Assembly (NCBI GenBank): GCA_002837195.1
Contig: KZ478061.1
Location: 292,382 to 356,381, forward strand
DNA length: 64,000 nucleotides
Direction of reading: 5' to 3'
Origin: Enterobacterales bacterium CwR94
GTDB lineage: Bacteria; Pseudomonadota; Gammaproteobacteria; Enterobacterales; Enterobacteriaceae
Program-made: the position numbers and the translations under genes
Shown here: positions 35,682 through 45,916 of the stretch, piece after piece
Layout: each line of letters starts with the position of its first letter
How positions within the stretch are numbered: position 1 is the first letter of the stretch
Notes under the pieces: model-generated
Told to the model about the DNA's origin: nothing
The model's database searches: none
Seen by the model: only the letters and a program-made list of their open reading frames with translations

Positions 35682-38330
35682 ATGGTGTATAAACTTCCCC
35701 TCACCTCAGGCAACGTAACGCGCTTCCTCGTGATGTTTATGCTGGTGCTGTTTATCGCATTGGGATTCACTGTGCACACCGCCGTAAATGCCTGGTTGAC
35801 GGAAAAACGCTATGCCATGGTCGGCGTCACACACGCGATGCAAAAACGGATCGACAGCTACCGGTTCGCGACCTGGCAAATCTATGAAAATTTGGCGGCC
35901 AGCCCCTCTGGCAGCACGACCTCCAGCCTGCAAGAGACGCGCTTACGTCCTGATGTTTACTATGTTGAAAAAAGCCGCCGCAAAACCGAAGCGCTGATTT
36001 TTGGCTCGCATGACAGCAGTACGCTGGAAATGACCCAGCGCATCTCCACCTATCTGGATACCCTGTGGGGAGCAGAAAACAGCACCTGGTCTATGTACTT
36101 TCTCAATGGCATGGATAATAGCCTGGTGTTGGTCTCGACCCTGCCGTTAAAAGATATGGCCGAGCGCAATAAAGAGAGCGCCATTAGTCAGATTGTCGAT
36201 GCCCGCCGCAACGAGATGCTGCAGCAAGCTAACGCGTTAGACGAACGCGAAAGTTTCTCTCCTCTGCGCCGTTTTGCCTGGCAGAACGATCACTACTTCA
36301 CCGTGCGCACCACCTTTAATCAACCCGGCCATTTAGCCACCGTGGTGGCGTTCGATTTGCCGGTTAACGATCTGATCCCGCGCAATATGCCACTGGAAAA
36401 CTTTCAGTTAAAAGCCGATACCTCACCAGTCACGGAGAGCAGTAACACCAGCGATGAAGAGATTCATAACACGCAGATTCGCCTGCAGAATCCCAACGTC
36501 GAAATCGCCGCCACCTTGAGTAATGCCCCGTTGCAATTGGTGTATCAGGTTCCGCTGACCGGGCTGATAATGGATACCCTGCGCAATCTGATGTGGCCGC
36601 TGCTGGCGAACCTGTTGCTGTTGGCTTTGACCTTTGGCTGGTTGATGATGTTGCGTCGTCAAACCCTGCGCCCCAATGAGAATCAGAGTGCGGAGCTGGA
36701 TGCCCTGCGGGTGTTAAACGAAGAGATTGTTGCCAGCCTGCCGGTTGGCTTACTGGTGTATGACTTCGCCACCAATCGCACGCTGGTGAGCAATAAAATC
36801 GCCGAACATCTGCTGCCGCATCTGAATTTACAGAAAATCATTAATATGTCTGATCAACATCAGGGCATATTGCAGGCCACCGTGAATAATGAAGTCTACG
36901 AGATCCGCCATCTGCGTAGCGCTGTGTTTCCCCATACCCAACTGTTTATGATGCGCGACCAGGATCGTGAGTTGCTGGTGAACAAGAAATTGCAGAAGGC
37001 GCAGCAGGTGCTGGACCGCAATCATCAGACACGCCAACTGCTGTTACAAAACCTGGGTCTGGCATTGCAGAAACCCCTGCATACGCTCAATGAGAGCCTG
37101 AAAGAGGCCTCAACCAGTGCCGCCGTGCAGGAACAGGCCCATCTGGTTTCACGACTGGTTGACGATATTGTGTTACTGAATCAGTTGGAGACCCACGACT
37201 GGACGCCGGGCAGTGGCCGCTTCCCATTGCAGGAAGTGCTGGATGAACAGATCCGTGTCGCGCTACCCATGGCGCGTCGCAAGGGACTTAAACTGATTGT
37301 TAATAATAATCTGCCCAGCGATGAAGTGCGTCACGGTGACAGCAGCGCGATCGCCAAGCTGATGGGTTCCCTGCTCGATTACGCCATCACCACCACCACC
37401 TTCGGCAAAGTCACCCTGACCTTGAGTGCTCAGGATGAAAGCCCCGATCGCGTGCGGGTTGAAATTGTCGATACAGGGGCCGGACTGACGCGAGAGGAAA
37501 TTGAAAACAGCGAGTTCCCGTTCCTCGGCGACACCAGCACCGATCGCTATGGCAAGGCCTCCGGGCTCACCTTTTTCCTCTGCAAGCAGTTGTGCAAGCA
37601 GATGGGCAGCCAGTTAGATATCCATGCGCGGCCCGACATTGGTACCCGGTATACCCTGACGCTGAATTTGCCTCTGGAAGCGCAACAGGAACAGGAAGAG
37701 AAGTTGCTTGAAGGTGTAACGGCCTTGATTGATATTACGGTAGATGACGTAAGAAAGATCGTCACTCACCAATTAGAAAGCTGGGGAGCGCAATGCATCA
37801 CGACGGATGAGCGCTTTTCCACTCAGGATCAGCAACATGATTTGATGCTGACCGACGATCCGGCCCGCCTGACGCCGTGGTCATTGCTGGTTTGCGATGA
37901 CGAAGATGGGTATCGCCCGCTGAGCGAAAATCAGTACCGGGTAAATTTTAACCTGGGAGACGCCATGCAGGACGCATTATTGCAGCTGATTGAGCGGCAA
38001 CTGGCGCATGACTCGCTGGAAGAACAAGATAGTGAAGCACAAACCGCCGCGCAATTGTTCTCCAGCGGCTATTTTCAACTGTTTGTTGACACAGTACCTG
38101 ATGATGTAAAGAGATTGTATAATGAGTCTGCGAATCAAGATTACGATTCGCTTGCTCAGACCGCACATCGCCTTAAGGGTGTGTTTGCCATGTTAAATCT
38201 GGTGCCTGGCAAGCAGTTATGTGAAGCGTTAGAACTGCACATCAAAGCCTGTGACAATTCAAACATCAAGTCTACAACCAGTGACATTGACGCGTACGTC
38301 AACGAACTGCTGCAGCAAGGTAACCAATAA
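35682..38330 (+). CDS. rcsD: Phosphotransfer protein RcsD of the Rcs phosphorelay
   Basis: This 882-residue inner-membrane protein passes phosphate from RcsC to RcsB. It has an N-terminal helix (about 15-35), a periplasmic sensor domain and a second helix (about 310-330). A kinase-like region without the phospho-accepting His follows, then an RcsB-binding (ABL) region and a C-terminal HPt domain. The phosphorylated His is H829 in AQTAHRLKGVF. The stop is one base before the rcsB ATG, so the pair is translationally linked. The Rcs system responds to outer-membrane and peptidoglycan stress and controls capsule, flagella and adhesin genes. An MFS gene lies 18 bp upstream. Confidence 0.95.
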   Translation: MVYKLPLTSGNVTRFLVMFMLVLFIALGFTVHTAVNAWLTEKRYAMVGVTHAMQKRIDSYRFATWQIYENLAASPSGSTTSSLQETRLRPDVYYVEKSRRKTEALIFGSHDSSTLEMTQRISTYLDTLWGAENSTWSMYFLNGMDNSLVLVSTLPLKDMAERNKESAISQIVDARRNEMLQQANALDERESFSPLRRFAWQNDHYFTVRTTFNQPGHLATVVAFDLPVNDLIPRNMPLENFQLKADTSPVTESSNTSDEEIHNTQIRLQNPNVEIAATLSNAPLQLVYQVPLTGLIMDTLRNLMWPLLANLLLLALTFGWLMMLRRQTLRPNENQSAELDALRVLNEEIVASLPVGLLVYDFATNRTLVSNKIAEHLLPHLNLQKIINMSDQHQGILQATVNNEVYEIRHLRSAVFPHTQLFMMRDQDRELLVNKKLQKAQQVLDRNHQTRQLLLQNLGLALQKPLHTLNESLKEASTSAAVQEQAHLVSRLVDDIVLLNQLETHDWTPGSGRFPLQEVLDEQIRVALPMARRKGLKLIVNNNLPSDEVRHGDSSAIAKLMGSLLDYAITTTTFGKVTLTLSAQDESPDRVRVEIVDTGAGLTREEIENSEFPFLGDTSTDRYGKASGLTFFLCKQLCKQMGSQLDIHARPDIGTRYTLTLNLPLEAQQEQEEKLLEGVTALIDITVDDVRKIVTHQLESWGAQCITTDERFSTQDQQHDLMLTDDPARLTPWSLLVCDDEDGYRPLSENQYRVNFNLGDAMQDALLQLIERQLAHDSLEEQDSEAQTAAQLFSSGYFQLFVDTVPDDVKRLYNESANQDYDSLAQTAHRLKGVFAMLNLVPGKQLCEALELHIKACDNSNIKSTTSDIDAYVNELLQQGNQ

Positions 38331-38331
38331 T

Positions 38332-38985
38332 ATGAATAACTTAAATGTAATCATTGCCGATGACCATCCGATTGTACTGTTTGGGATTCGTAAGTCTCTT
38401 GAGCAAATTGAATGGGTCAACGTTGTCGGCGAGTTTGAAGACTCCACTGCGTTAATCAACAGCCTGTCAAAACTGGATGCTAATGTCTTGATCACCGATC
38501 TCTCGATGCCTGGTGAGAAATACGGTGATGGCATTACGCTGATCAAGTACATCAAACGCCACTATCCGGATCTGTCGATCATTGTGCTGACCATGAACAA
38601 CAACCCGGCGATCTTAAGTGCCGTGTTGGATCTGGACATCGAAGGCATTGTGCTGAAGCAAGGTGCACCCACCGACTTGCCAAAAGCGCTGGCTGCCCTG
38701 CAAAAAGGCAAAAAGTACACGCCAGAAAGCGTGGCAAAACTGCTGGAAAAAATCAGTGCCGGTGGCTACGGCGACAAACGCCTGTCTCCCAAAGAGAGTG
38801 AAGTTTTGCGTCTGTTTGCCGAAGGTTTCCTGGTAACCGAGATTGCTAAGAAACTGAACCGCAGTATTAAAACCATCTCCAGCCAGAAGAAATCAGCCAT
38901 GATGAAACTGGGTGTGGATAACGATATCGCGCTGCTTAACTACCTCTCTTCCGTGAGCATGAGCTCTGCGGCAGATAAAGAGTAA
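38332..38985 (+). CDS. rcsB: Response regulator RcsB
   Basis: This is a 217-residue response regulator beginning MNNLNVIIADDHPIVLFGIR. The acceptor Asp is D56 in LITDLSMPG, and the acidic pair D10-D11 is intact. The C-terminal third is a LuxR-type helix-turn-helix (LSPKESEVLRLFAEGFLVTE..., KTISSQKKSAMMKLG). A longer frame opens at 38251 inside rcsD, but the conserved start is ATG 38332, one base past the rcsD stop. RcsB acts as a homodimer when phosphorylated, or with RcsA and other auxiliaries, on capsule (colanic acid/amylovoran-type), motility and small RNA genes. A strong terminator follows. Confidence 0.96.
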   Translation: MNNLNVIIADDHPIVLFGIRKSLEQIEWVNVVGEFEDSTALINSLSKLDANVLITDLSMPGEKYGDGITLIKYIKRHYPDLSIIVLTMNNNPAILSAVLDLDIEGIVLKQGAPTDLPKALAALQKGKKYTPESVAKLLEKISAGGYGDKRLSPKESEVLRLFAEGFLVTEIAKKLNRSIKTISSQKKSAMMKLGVDNDIALLNYLSSVSMSSAADKE

Positions 38986-39001
38986 GCACCGCCATGATGG
39001 C

Positions 39002-39038
39002 AAAAGCCCCCGACGGGTCTCTCGTCGGGGGCTTTTTT
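39002..39038. terminator. Terminator between rcsB and rcsC
   Basis: A stem GCCCCCGACG / CGTCGGGGGC is followed by six T's on the plus strand and preceded by AAAA for the minus strand. It separates the convergent genes rcsB and rcsC. Confidence 0.93.
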
Positions 39039-39079
39039 GTTATCCGCTGCAAAGCTGCTGGCGTACACCAGGCGGCATC

Positions 39080-41944
39080 TCAGTTTCGCGCTTTACGGAC
39101 ACGCTCAGCGTAGAAGGCCAGCGTCTGACGCAATTGGTCTAAGGTCACCGGTTTCGATAAACAGTTGTCCATTCCCGCCTCCATACAACGCTGCTTCTCT
39201 TCGGCCAATGCATTTGCCGTTACGCCAATCACCGGGAAAGTTTCCCCCAACTCGCGCAGGCGCTGCGTTAAACGATAGCCGTCCATATTCGGCATATTGA
39301 CGTCGCTGAGCACAATATCAATGTCATTGCGGCTCAACACATTCAGCGCATCGACGCCATCCTGCGCGGTTTTCACGCGATAGCCCAGCGAGCCGAGCTG
39401 ATCGGAAAGCAGCATGCGGTTAATCGGGTGATCATCAACCACCAGAATAATGATGTCGTCATTGTTGACCTGCTCAGGCGTGGTCGCGGCAGGAGAGAGC
39501 AACAGAGGCTCACCGCCCGGGACATCGACCGCCACGCGCCAAATGCGCCCCAGCAGTGTCGGCAGCTCATGCGGGGAAGCCGTGCTGTGCACCCAGTGGC
39601 CACTGCTGACCTCTTTCGGGGAATCAATGTGCATCCCGTCGAAGCAAATCACTGCGCGGGCAAGCGTCGCGCCACTAAAGGGCACATCACACAAAATAAT
39701 GTCATCGCTCTCTGCCGTCTCTCCCTCTTCCCATTGAGAGACCGGAATTCCGTGCTGGGTTAGTAAGTCAGATAAGAAGGTTGCCAACGCATGATTGCGT
39801 AACGCCAGCCAGCATCGTTGGTGCTGAAGCCCTTCCATTAACGGCGGTGCCACTACCTGGCTGTTGTATAAGGGAATACGCACGGTGAACTGGCTGCCCA
39901 TTCCGGGTTCAGACTCCACCTCGATATCACCGTCCATCATGGTGATTAATTTCTCGCAGATCGCCAGCCCAAGACCGGTTCCCTGGAAATTACGTTGCAC
40001 GCCGGTACCCACCTGAAAGAATGGGTCAAACAAGCGGGTGATCTCTTTCGCAGGAATGCCGACGCCAGTATCCCGCACGCGGAACACCAGATAGCCCTCT
40101 CTCACACCGGCGTGCAAAATGATGCAGCCCGTATGCGTAAATTTAATCGCGTTGTTAAGCAGGTTAGAAATAACCTGCTGCAAGCGCATGGGGTCGCCTT
40201 CCAGCGACACCGGCACATCGCTATCAATAAAGCAGTACAGCGTCAGGCGCTTTTTCACCACCAGCGACAGGTAGTTGGAGGCGATATGGGTAAGCACTTC
40301 GCGCGGAGAGAATTCGCGCGGCTCGATTTGTAATTGCTCGGATTCAATCTTCGAGAAATCCAGAATGTCGCTGATGATCTTCAGTAACAGGCTGGAGGAG
40401 TTATTCATGGCCGTCACCAGCGAATCGACACCAGAAGGCAACTGACGAGTTTGCAGCAGATCCAGGTTGCCGATAATGCCATACAGCGGGGTACGCAGTT
40501 CGTGGCTGACCGTGGCCAGGAACATCGATTTTGAGGCGCTGGCCTGCTCGGCGGCTTGCGCCATTTCCTGTAAGGACTCTTCCATTTTTACGCGTGCGCT
40601 GACGTCAACCAGCACGCAAATTGCCACATTCTCGTTGCGATAACGCGAGTGTACAAAGCTGATTTGCAGGTTGGTATTACTGCCCGTCAACACATCAACA
40701 AAGTTAACCTGCTGCCCGCAGATAATCTCCGTCAGTCGCTGTCTGTCCTCCTGCGTCAGCAAGGTCAGGTAGTTATGGGCCAGCTCGTTACTGAGGATGT
40801 TACTGCCGTCGCTGGTGCGCAGAATACAGATCCCCACCGGTGCCGAGGCGACAATCTTGCGGTTAAACTGCTCATGCTCTTCCAGGCGATGTGCGTTTTC
40901 TTCCGCCGGTAAAAACATGCGCCGTTCAAACAGCCAGGCCAGCGTAAAAAGCACAAATCCGCAGACAATATTCAGCAACACTGCGTTGATGATCAGCATT
41001 TTCAGCCGATCAATCAGCACACTGGTCGGCAGCGAATACACCACGCTTAATGAGGACGGTGACAGCTCGCGCTTCATCACCAACTGTTGGTAATTACTGA
41101 TGTAACCAAACCAGGATTGCCCCTCCGGGATATCATTCACCGTCAGGCGCTGCGCCAGCGAGCGGGCCGAGCTCAGCAGCACGTCTCCGCTGTCATCAAT
41201 CAGGCTAACGGTAACCGGCAAGCTGCCAGCCGCCGCGAAATCTTCCATACGCACATGCTGTTCAATACCCAGCAAGGCTTCAAGTTTGCCGCCGACATAC
41301 ACCGGCGTCAGCATGTAAAACTCCCCTTCCCCGGTCTGATTACCCGGCAAAATCCACCACTGGCTCTTTTTGCGCTCGTCGTCGTTGCTGCTGCGGTATT
41401 GAAGGATATGTTCGTTTAACACTTTCAGGGAGCGGTCTCGCTCAACCTGGGTATTGCCTATCGCGAAATCCGCCATGCACTGACTTTCACCGCCAATAAA
41501 AAATACGCGGTTGAGTTCATAGGCAGAGGCAAAATTGCTCTTCCAGTAATTGAGAAAATAGCTCAGAGAGGTCAGCGAGTTACGCCAGGTGTTACTCATG
41601 GCGGCACAATCAGCATCGGAAAATAACGGTGTCAGTTCCGGCATATCGCTATTACCGGAATACACGCCGTTGATCACATCCAACCCATTACTGCTGGCCG
41701 TCAGGCGATTTTCTGCGATGTATTTCAGCTCGCGTGTGACTTCGGAGGCGTGACGGACTTTCCACTGGGCCTGATCGAAGCTGACGTTAAATTCCTGGCG
41801 CACTTCCGCTTCGCGCTCATGCAGCACATTGATAATGTAGAAAGTGGTGAGTAGCGCACCCAAGGTCCACAGCATAAGCGCCAGTGCCCGAAACAAATAG
41901 CGGGAGATGCGTAACGTCGTGCGAAAGGAAACGAGGTATTTCAC
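39080..41944 (-). CDS. rcsC: Hybrid sensor kinase RcsC
   Basis: This hybrid histidine kinase is about 954 residues long. It has an N-terminal helix and periplasmic domain (to about 330), a second helix and the His kinase core with FLATVSHELRTPLYG and the ATP-binding DTGVGIP/GTGLGLAI boxes. An RcsC-specific ABL domain and a C-terminal receiver with VLSDVNMPNMDG follow. It phosphorylates RcsD. An ATG at 41971 would add nine residues but lies inside the gyrA terminator without a ribosome-binding site. I chose GTG 41944, giving VKYLVSFRTTL, which lines up with the E. coli start MKYLASFRTTL. The gene is convergent with rcsB and downstream of gyrA on the same strand. Confidence 0.94.
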   Translation of the reverse strand: MKYLVSFRTTLRISRYLFRALALMLWTLGALLTTFYIINVLHEREAEVRQEFNVSFDQAQWKVRHASEVTRELKYIAENRLTASSNGLDVINGVYSGNSDMPELTPLFSDADCAAMSNTWRNSLTSLSYFLNYWKSNFASAYELNRVFFIGGESQCMADFAIGNTQVERDRSLKVLNEHILQYRSSNDDERKKSQWWILPGNQTGEGEFYMLTPVYVGGKLEALLGIEQHVRMEDFAAAGSLPVTVSLIDDSGDVLLSSARSLAQRLTVNDIPEGQSWFGYISNYQQLVMKRELSPSSLSVVYSLPTSVLIDRLKMLIINAVLLNIVCGFVLFTLAWLFERRMFLPAEENAHRLEEHEQFNRKIVASAPVGICILRTSDGSNILSNELAHNYLTLLTQEDRQRLTEIICGQQVNFVDVLTGSNTNLQISFVHSRYRNENVAICVLVDVSARVKMEESLQEMAQAAEQASASKSMFLATVSHELRTPLYGIIGNLDLLQTRQLPSGVDSLVTAMNNSSSLLLKIISDILDFSKIESEQLQIEPREFSPREVLTHIASNYLSLVVKKRLTLYCFIDSDVPVSLEGDPMRLQQVISNLLNNAIKFTHTGCIILHAGVREGYLVFRVRDTGVGIPAKEITRLFDPFFQVGTGVQRNFQGTGLGLAICEKLITMMDGDIEVESEPGMGSQFTVRIPLYNSQVVAPPLMEGLQHQRCWLALRNHALATFLSDLLTQHGIPVSQWEEGETAESDDIILCDVPFSGATLARAVICFDGMHIDSPKEVSSGHWVHSTASPHELPTLLGRIWRVAVDVPGGEPLLLSPAATTPEQVNNDDIIILVVDDHPINRMLLSDQLGSLGYRVKTAQDGVDALNVLSRNDIDIVLSDVNMPNMDGYRLTQRLRELGETFPVIGVTANALAEEKQRCMEAGMDNCLSKPVTLDQLRQTLAFYAERVRKARN

Positions 41945-41971
41945 GTCATAACCTGTGTGGATGTGCGCCAT

Positions 41972-42001
41972 AAAAAAGGGGCGGGACAGGTCCCGCCCCT
42001 A
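41972..42001 (-). terminator. Terminator of gyrA
   Basis: A stem AGGGGCGGGA / TCCCGCCCCT with a 4-nt loop is followed on the minus strand by six T's. It sits 20 bp after the gyrA stop and 28 bp before the rcsC GTG start. Confidence 0.92.
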
Positions 42002-42020
42002 CTTCGTAAGGAGGTATGGA

Positions 42021-44660
42021 TTATACGTCGTCGTCTTCCGGCGCATCGTCCTCGTCGGTTTCCACTTCCGGGGCGATTTCATCTTCCCCTTCCGCGACGC
42101 TACCGTCGATGGCGTCCAACTCTTCCTCTTCTACCGGCTCTGCAACACGTTGCAAGCCAACCACGTTTTCATCTTCTGCGGTACGGATAAGGATCACACC
42201 CTGGGTGTTACGCCCAACCACACTCACTTCAGAAACGCGTGTACGCACCAGCGTACCGGCATCGGTGATCATCATGATCTGATCGCCATCCACCACCTGC
42301 ACCGCACCAATCACCGGTCCATTACGCTCGGTCACTTTGATCGAGATAACACCCTGTGTCGCACGAGATTTGGTCGGGTATTCGGTATTTGCCGTACGTT
42401 TACCGTAACCGTTTTGCGTGACCGTCAGGATAGCGCCGTCATCACGTGGCACAATCAACGACACGACGCTGTCGCCTTCGGCAAGCTTGATACCGCGCAC
42501 GCCAGAAGCTGTACGGCCCATGGCACGCACGGCTTGCTCGCTAAAGCGCACCACTTTACCACCGGCAGAGAACAGCATCGCTTCGTCCTGACCGTTGGTC
42601 AGCGCAACGCCGATCAGTTCATCATCTTCACGCAGGTTAACCGAGATAATCCCGGCGCTGCGAGGACGGCTGAACTCCGTCAGTGCGGTTTTCTTCACGG
42701 TACCTTTCGCGGTTGCCATAAAGACGTTCCAGCCTTCAGCATACTCACGTACCGGCAGGATAGCGGTGATACGCTCGTTGGCTTCCAGCGGCAACAGGTT
42801 GACGATAGGACGGCCACGGGCACCACGGCTGGCTTCCGGCAGTTGATACACCTTCATCCAGTACAGGCGACCCCGGCTGGAGAAGCACAGAATGGTGTCA
42901 TGGGTATTCGCCACCAGCAGACGATCAATAAAGTCTTCTTCTTTAATGCGCGCTGCCGACTTGCCTTTGCCACCGCGACGCTGTGCTTCATAGTCGCTCA
43001 ACGGCTGATACTTCACGTAGCCCTGATGCGACAATGTAACCACCACATCTTCCTGATTGATCAGGTCTTCGATGTTGATATCGGCACTGTTGGCGGTAAT
43101 TTCAGTACGACGTTCATCGCCAAACTGATCGCGCATAGCAACCAGCTCTTCACGGATCACTTCCATCAGACGATCGGCATCGCCCAGAATACGCAGTAAC
43201 TCGGCAATTTCACCCAGCAACCCTTTGTATTCGTCGAGCAGTTTTTCGTGCTCCAGACCGGTCAGTTTTTGCAGACGTAAATCCAGAATCGCCTGTGCCT
43301 GCTGCTCGGTCAGGTAGTATTTACCGTCACGAATACCGAACTCGGCTTCCAGCCACTCAGGACGCGCGGCATCATCACCGGCACGCTCCAACATAGCGGA
43401 CACATTGCCCAGTTCCCACGGCTGCGCGATCAAACCGGCTTTGGCTTCGGCTGGCGTTGGCGCACGACGGATCAGTTCAATGATCGGATCGATGTTTGCC
43501 AGTGCAACGGCTAAGGCTTCAAGGATGTGCGCACGATCGCGGGCTTTACGCAGTTCAAAAATGGTACGGCGCGTCACCACTTCACGGCGGTGGCGCACGA
43601 ACGCTTCCAGAATCTCTTTTAGCGTCAGGATTTTAGGTTGGCCCTGATGCAGTGCCACCATGTTGATACCGAACGACACTTGCAACTGCGTCAGCGAATA
43701 GAGGTTGTTTAACACCACTTCGCCCACGGCATCACGTTTGATTTCAATCACGATGCGCATGCCGTCTTTATCAGACTCATCACGCAGCGCGCTGATCCCC
43801 TCAACGCGTTTGTCTTTTACCAGCTCGGCAATTTTCTCAATCAGGCGCGCTTTGTTCACCTGATACGGAATTTCATGCACGATGATGGTTTCGCGACCGG
43901 TTTTCGCATCCGCTTCGACTTCTGCGCGAGCACGGATATACACCTTGCCACGACCGGTACGATAGGCTTCTTCAATCCCCCGGCGGCCGTTGATGATGGC
44001 AGCGGTAGGGAAATCTGGGCCCGGAATGTGTTCCATCAAGCCTTCAACGGTGATGTTCTCATCGTCGATAAACGCCAGACAGCCGTTAATCACTTCGGTC
44101 AGGTTATGCGGTGGAATATTGGTGGCCATACCTACGGCGATCCCGGACGACCCGTTGATTAACAGGTTCGGAATTTTGGTCGGCATGACTTCCGGGATTT
44201 GCTCGGTGCCGTCATAGTTCGGCACGAAATCCACGGTTTCTTTTTCGAGATCCGCCTGAATCTCATGGGCGATTTTCGCCATGCGTACTTCGGTATAACG
44301 CATCGCTGCAGCGGAGTCGCCGTCGATGGAACCGAAGTTGCCCTGACCATCCACCAGCATATAGCGCAGTGAGAAGTGTTGGGCTAAACGTACGATGGTG
44401 TCGTAAACAGCAGAGTCACCGTGTGGGTGATATTTACCGATAACGTCACCTACCACACGGGCGGATTTTTTATAGGGTTTATTCCAGTCGTTGCCCAGCA
44501 CATTCATGGCATACAGCACACGACGGTGTACGGGTTTCAGTCCATCGCGGACATCCGGCAGTGCACGGCCAACGATGACCGACATGGCGTAATCAAGGTA
44601 GGAGTTCTTTAACTCTTCCTCGATGTTAACCGGTGTGATTTCTCTGGCAAGGTCGCTCAT
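42021..44660 (-). CDS. gyrA: DNA gyrase subunit A
   Basis: The 879-residue GyrA forms the A2B2 gyrase with GyrB and introduces negative supercoils. The N-terminal breakage-reunion domain has the active-site Tyr122 (AMRYTEVRM). The C-terminal DNA-wrapping pinwheel contains the GyrA-box QRRGGKG, and an acidic tail ends the chain. The quinolone-resistance region has Ser83 and Asp87 (HGDSAVYD), the wild-type susceptible residues. The start is ATG 44660. The gene is divergent from ubiG across about 180 bp, as in E. coli. Several long ORFs on the opposite strand are shadows. Confidence 0.97.
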   Translation of the reverse strand: MSDLAREITPVNIEEELKNSYLDYAMSVIVGRALPDVRDGLKPVHRRVLYAMNVLGNDWNKPYKKSARVVGDVIGKYHPHGDSAVYDTIVRLAQHFSLRYMLVDGQGNFGSIDGDSAAAMRYTEVRMAKIAHEIQADLEKETVDFVPNYDGTEQIPEVMPTKIPNLLINGSSGIAVGMATNIPPHNLTEVINGCLAFIDDENITVEGLMEHIPGPDFPTAAIINGRRGIEEAYRTGRGKVYIRARAEVEADAKTGRETIIVHEIPYQVNKARLIEKIAELVKDKRVEGISALRDESDKDGMRIVIEIKRDAVGEVVLNNLYSLTQLQVSFGINMVALHQGQPKILTLKEILEAFVRHRREVVTRRTIFELRKARDRAHILEALAVALANIDPIIELIRRAPTPAEAKAGLIAQPWELGNVSAMLERAGDDAARPEWLEAEFGIRDGKYYLTEQQAQAILDLRLQKLTGLEHEKLLDEYKGLLGEIAELLRILGDADRLMEVIREELVAMRDQFGDERRTEITANSADINIEDLINQEDVVVTLSHQGYVKYQPLSDYEAQRRGGKGKSAARIKEEDFIDRLLVANTHDTILCFSSRGRLYWMKVYQLPEASRGARGRPIVNLLPLEANERITAILPVREYAEGWNVFMATAKGTVKKTALTEFSRPRSAGIISVNLREDDELIGVALTNGQDEAMLFSAGGKVVRFSEQAVRAMGRTASGVRGIKLAEGDSVVSLIVPRDDGAILTVTQNGYGKRTANTEYPTKSRATQGVISIKVTERNGPVIGAVQVVDGDQIMMITDAGTLVRTRVSEVSVVGRNTQGVILIRTAEDENVVGLQRVAEPVEEEELDAIDGSVAEGEDEIAPEVETDEDDAPEDDDV

Positions 44661-44842
44661 GGAGCCCTATTCCCTCTACATTAGTCCCGGATTCAAAGGT
44701 GCGAAAGTATATCACACTGCCCACGCGGAGGGGAAAGTAAAGCATCGAATTGGTGAGGGGCTTTTTCTCGCCCGCGTGAGATGCGACAGCCAGGCGAGGA
44801 AACATGTATACTCAGCGCAAATTGTGCAGGAGTAATTTGCGA

Positions 44843-45571
44843 ATGAATTCATCACAACAGCCCCAGGGCCAGAACGTCGATCACCAGGAAATTGCAAAAT
44901 TTGAGGCCGTGGCTTCACGCTGGTGGGACACCCAAGGGGAATTTAAACCGCTGCACCGTATCAATCCCCTGCGTCTGGGTTATATCGCACAGCACAGCAA
45001 CGGATTGTTCGGCAAAAAAGTGCTGGATGTCGGTTGTGGCGGCGGCATTTTAGCAGAGAGCATGGCGCGTGAAGGCGCTCAGGTTACGGGTCTGGACATG
45101 GGCGCGGAACCGTTACAGGTTGCACGTTTGCATGCGCTGGAAAGCGGCATTGACGTCGATTACGTGCAGCGGACGGTGGAAGAGCATGCCCAATTGCACG
45201 CCGGTGAGTACGACGTGGTGACCTGTATGGAGATGCTGGAACACGTACCGGATCCTCGTTCCGTGGTCGCCGCCTGCGCCAAACTGGTTAAACCCGGCGG
45301 TGAGGTCTTTTTCTCGACCCTGAATCGCAATGCGAAATCCTGGCTGATGGCGATTGTCGGTGCGGAATACGTACTGCGCATGGTGCCGCAAGGCACGCAC
45401 GACATTAAAAAGTTTATTCGTCCCGCAGAATTGTTGGGCTGGATTGATGAAACGCCACTGCGTGAACGCCGCATGATTGGCTTGCATTACAATCCGCTCA
45501 CCAATCGCTTTAAACTGGCACCGGGCGTCGACGTTAATTATATGGTACACACCCACCACGCAGGCGTATAA
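44843..45571 (+). CDS. ubiG: Ubiquinone biosynthesis O-methyltransferase UbiG
   Basis: This 242-residue SAM-dependent methyltransferase performs both O-methylations in ubiquinone synthesis. The SAM-binding motif is [16 protein letters not shown]. The start chosen is ATG 44843 ([27 protein letters not shown] region), with AGGAG 10 nt upstream; a frame extending back to 44804 has no support. It is divergent from gyrA, as in E. coli. Downstream it converges with the lsr operon instead of yfaL, with a hairpin (45582-45608) between them. Confidence 0.95.
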   Translation: MNSSQQPQGQNVDHQEIAKFEAVASRWWDTQGEFKPLHRINPLRLGYIAQHSNGLFGKKVLDVGCGGGILAESMAREGAQVTGLDMGAEPLQVARLHALESGIDVDYVQRTVEEHAQLHAGEYDVVTCMEMLEHVPDPRSVVAACAKLVKPGGEVFFSTLNRNAKSWLMAIVGAEYVLRMVPQGTHDIKKFIRPAELLGWIDETPLRERRMIGLHYNPLTNRFKLAPGVDVNYMVHTHHAGV

Positions 45572-45581
45572 GGCCAGGACC

Positions 45582-45608
45582 GTGCTGCTCCCCAGCGGAG
45601 AGCAGCAC
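45582..45608. terminator. Hairpin between convergent ubiG and lsrG
   Basis: A perfect 9-bp stem GTGCTGCTC / GAGCAGCAC has a 9-nt loop and no clear T-run on either strand. It lies directly between two stop codons, so it may act as a weak bidirectional terminator or 3' end stabiliser. Confidence 0.45.
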
Positions 45609-45613
45609 ACACT

Positions 45614-45907
45614 TCACGACGGAAAGACGCCTTTAAACACCGTTTTTTTACGCGGTTCTGTCATCAATGCTTCCAGCGCCTCAACACACGCCAAATAGTG
45701 CGGTGTTTTTTTATGTGCCTGAACCGCAGCATCGTCCGTGTAGGCTTCATAAATATAGAAACGGCTGGGCACGGCACTGTCCTGCAGCACATCAAAGCGC
45801 AAGTTACCGGGTTCCTTGATTGCCCCCAGGTGGTTAGCTTCAAATACGCGCAGAAATTCGTCGATCTTATCGTCTTTTACGTTAATTTCGACCAAAGTGA
45901 CTTCCAT
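45614..45907 (-). CDS. lsrG: LsrG, phospho-AI-2 isomerase
   Basis: This 97-residue antibiotic biosynthesis monooxygenase-fold protein begins [26 protein letters not shown]. The length and core ([23 protein letters not shown]) match E. coli LsrG, which acts on phosphorylated AI-2 (P-HPD) and converts it to 3,4,4-trihydroxy-2-pentanone-5-phosphate. It is the last gene of the operon and starts 9 bp after the lsrB stop. In E. coli lsrF lies between lsrB and lsrG and is missing here, so the next enzyme of AI-2 degradation is not encoded locally. Confidence 0.93.
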   Translation of the reverse strand: MEVTLVEINVKDDKIDEFLRVFEANHLGAIKEPGNLRFDVLQDSAVPSRFYIYEAYTDDAAVQAHKKTPHYLACVEALEALMTEPRKKTVFKGVFPS

Positions 45908-45916
45908 GCAGGCTCC

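Noticed and set aside
41955..43199. 414-codon plus-strand ORF opposite gyrA
   Set aside because: Lies wholly antisense to the clearly conserved gyrA, is His/Thr-rich low-quality protein and has no ribosome-binding site; a shadow frame.
42021..44660. Quinolone-resistance mutation in gyrA
   Set aside because: Residues 83 and 87 are the wild-type Ser and Asp.
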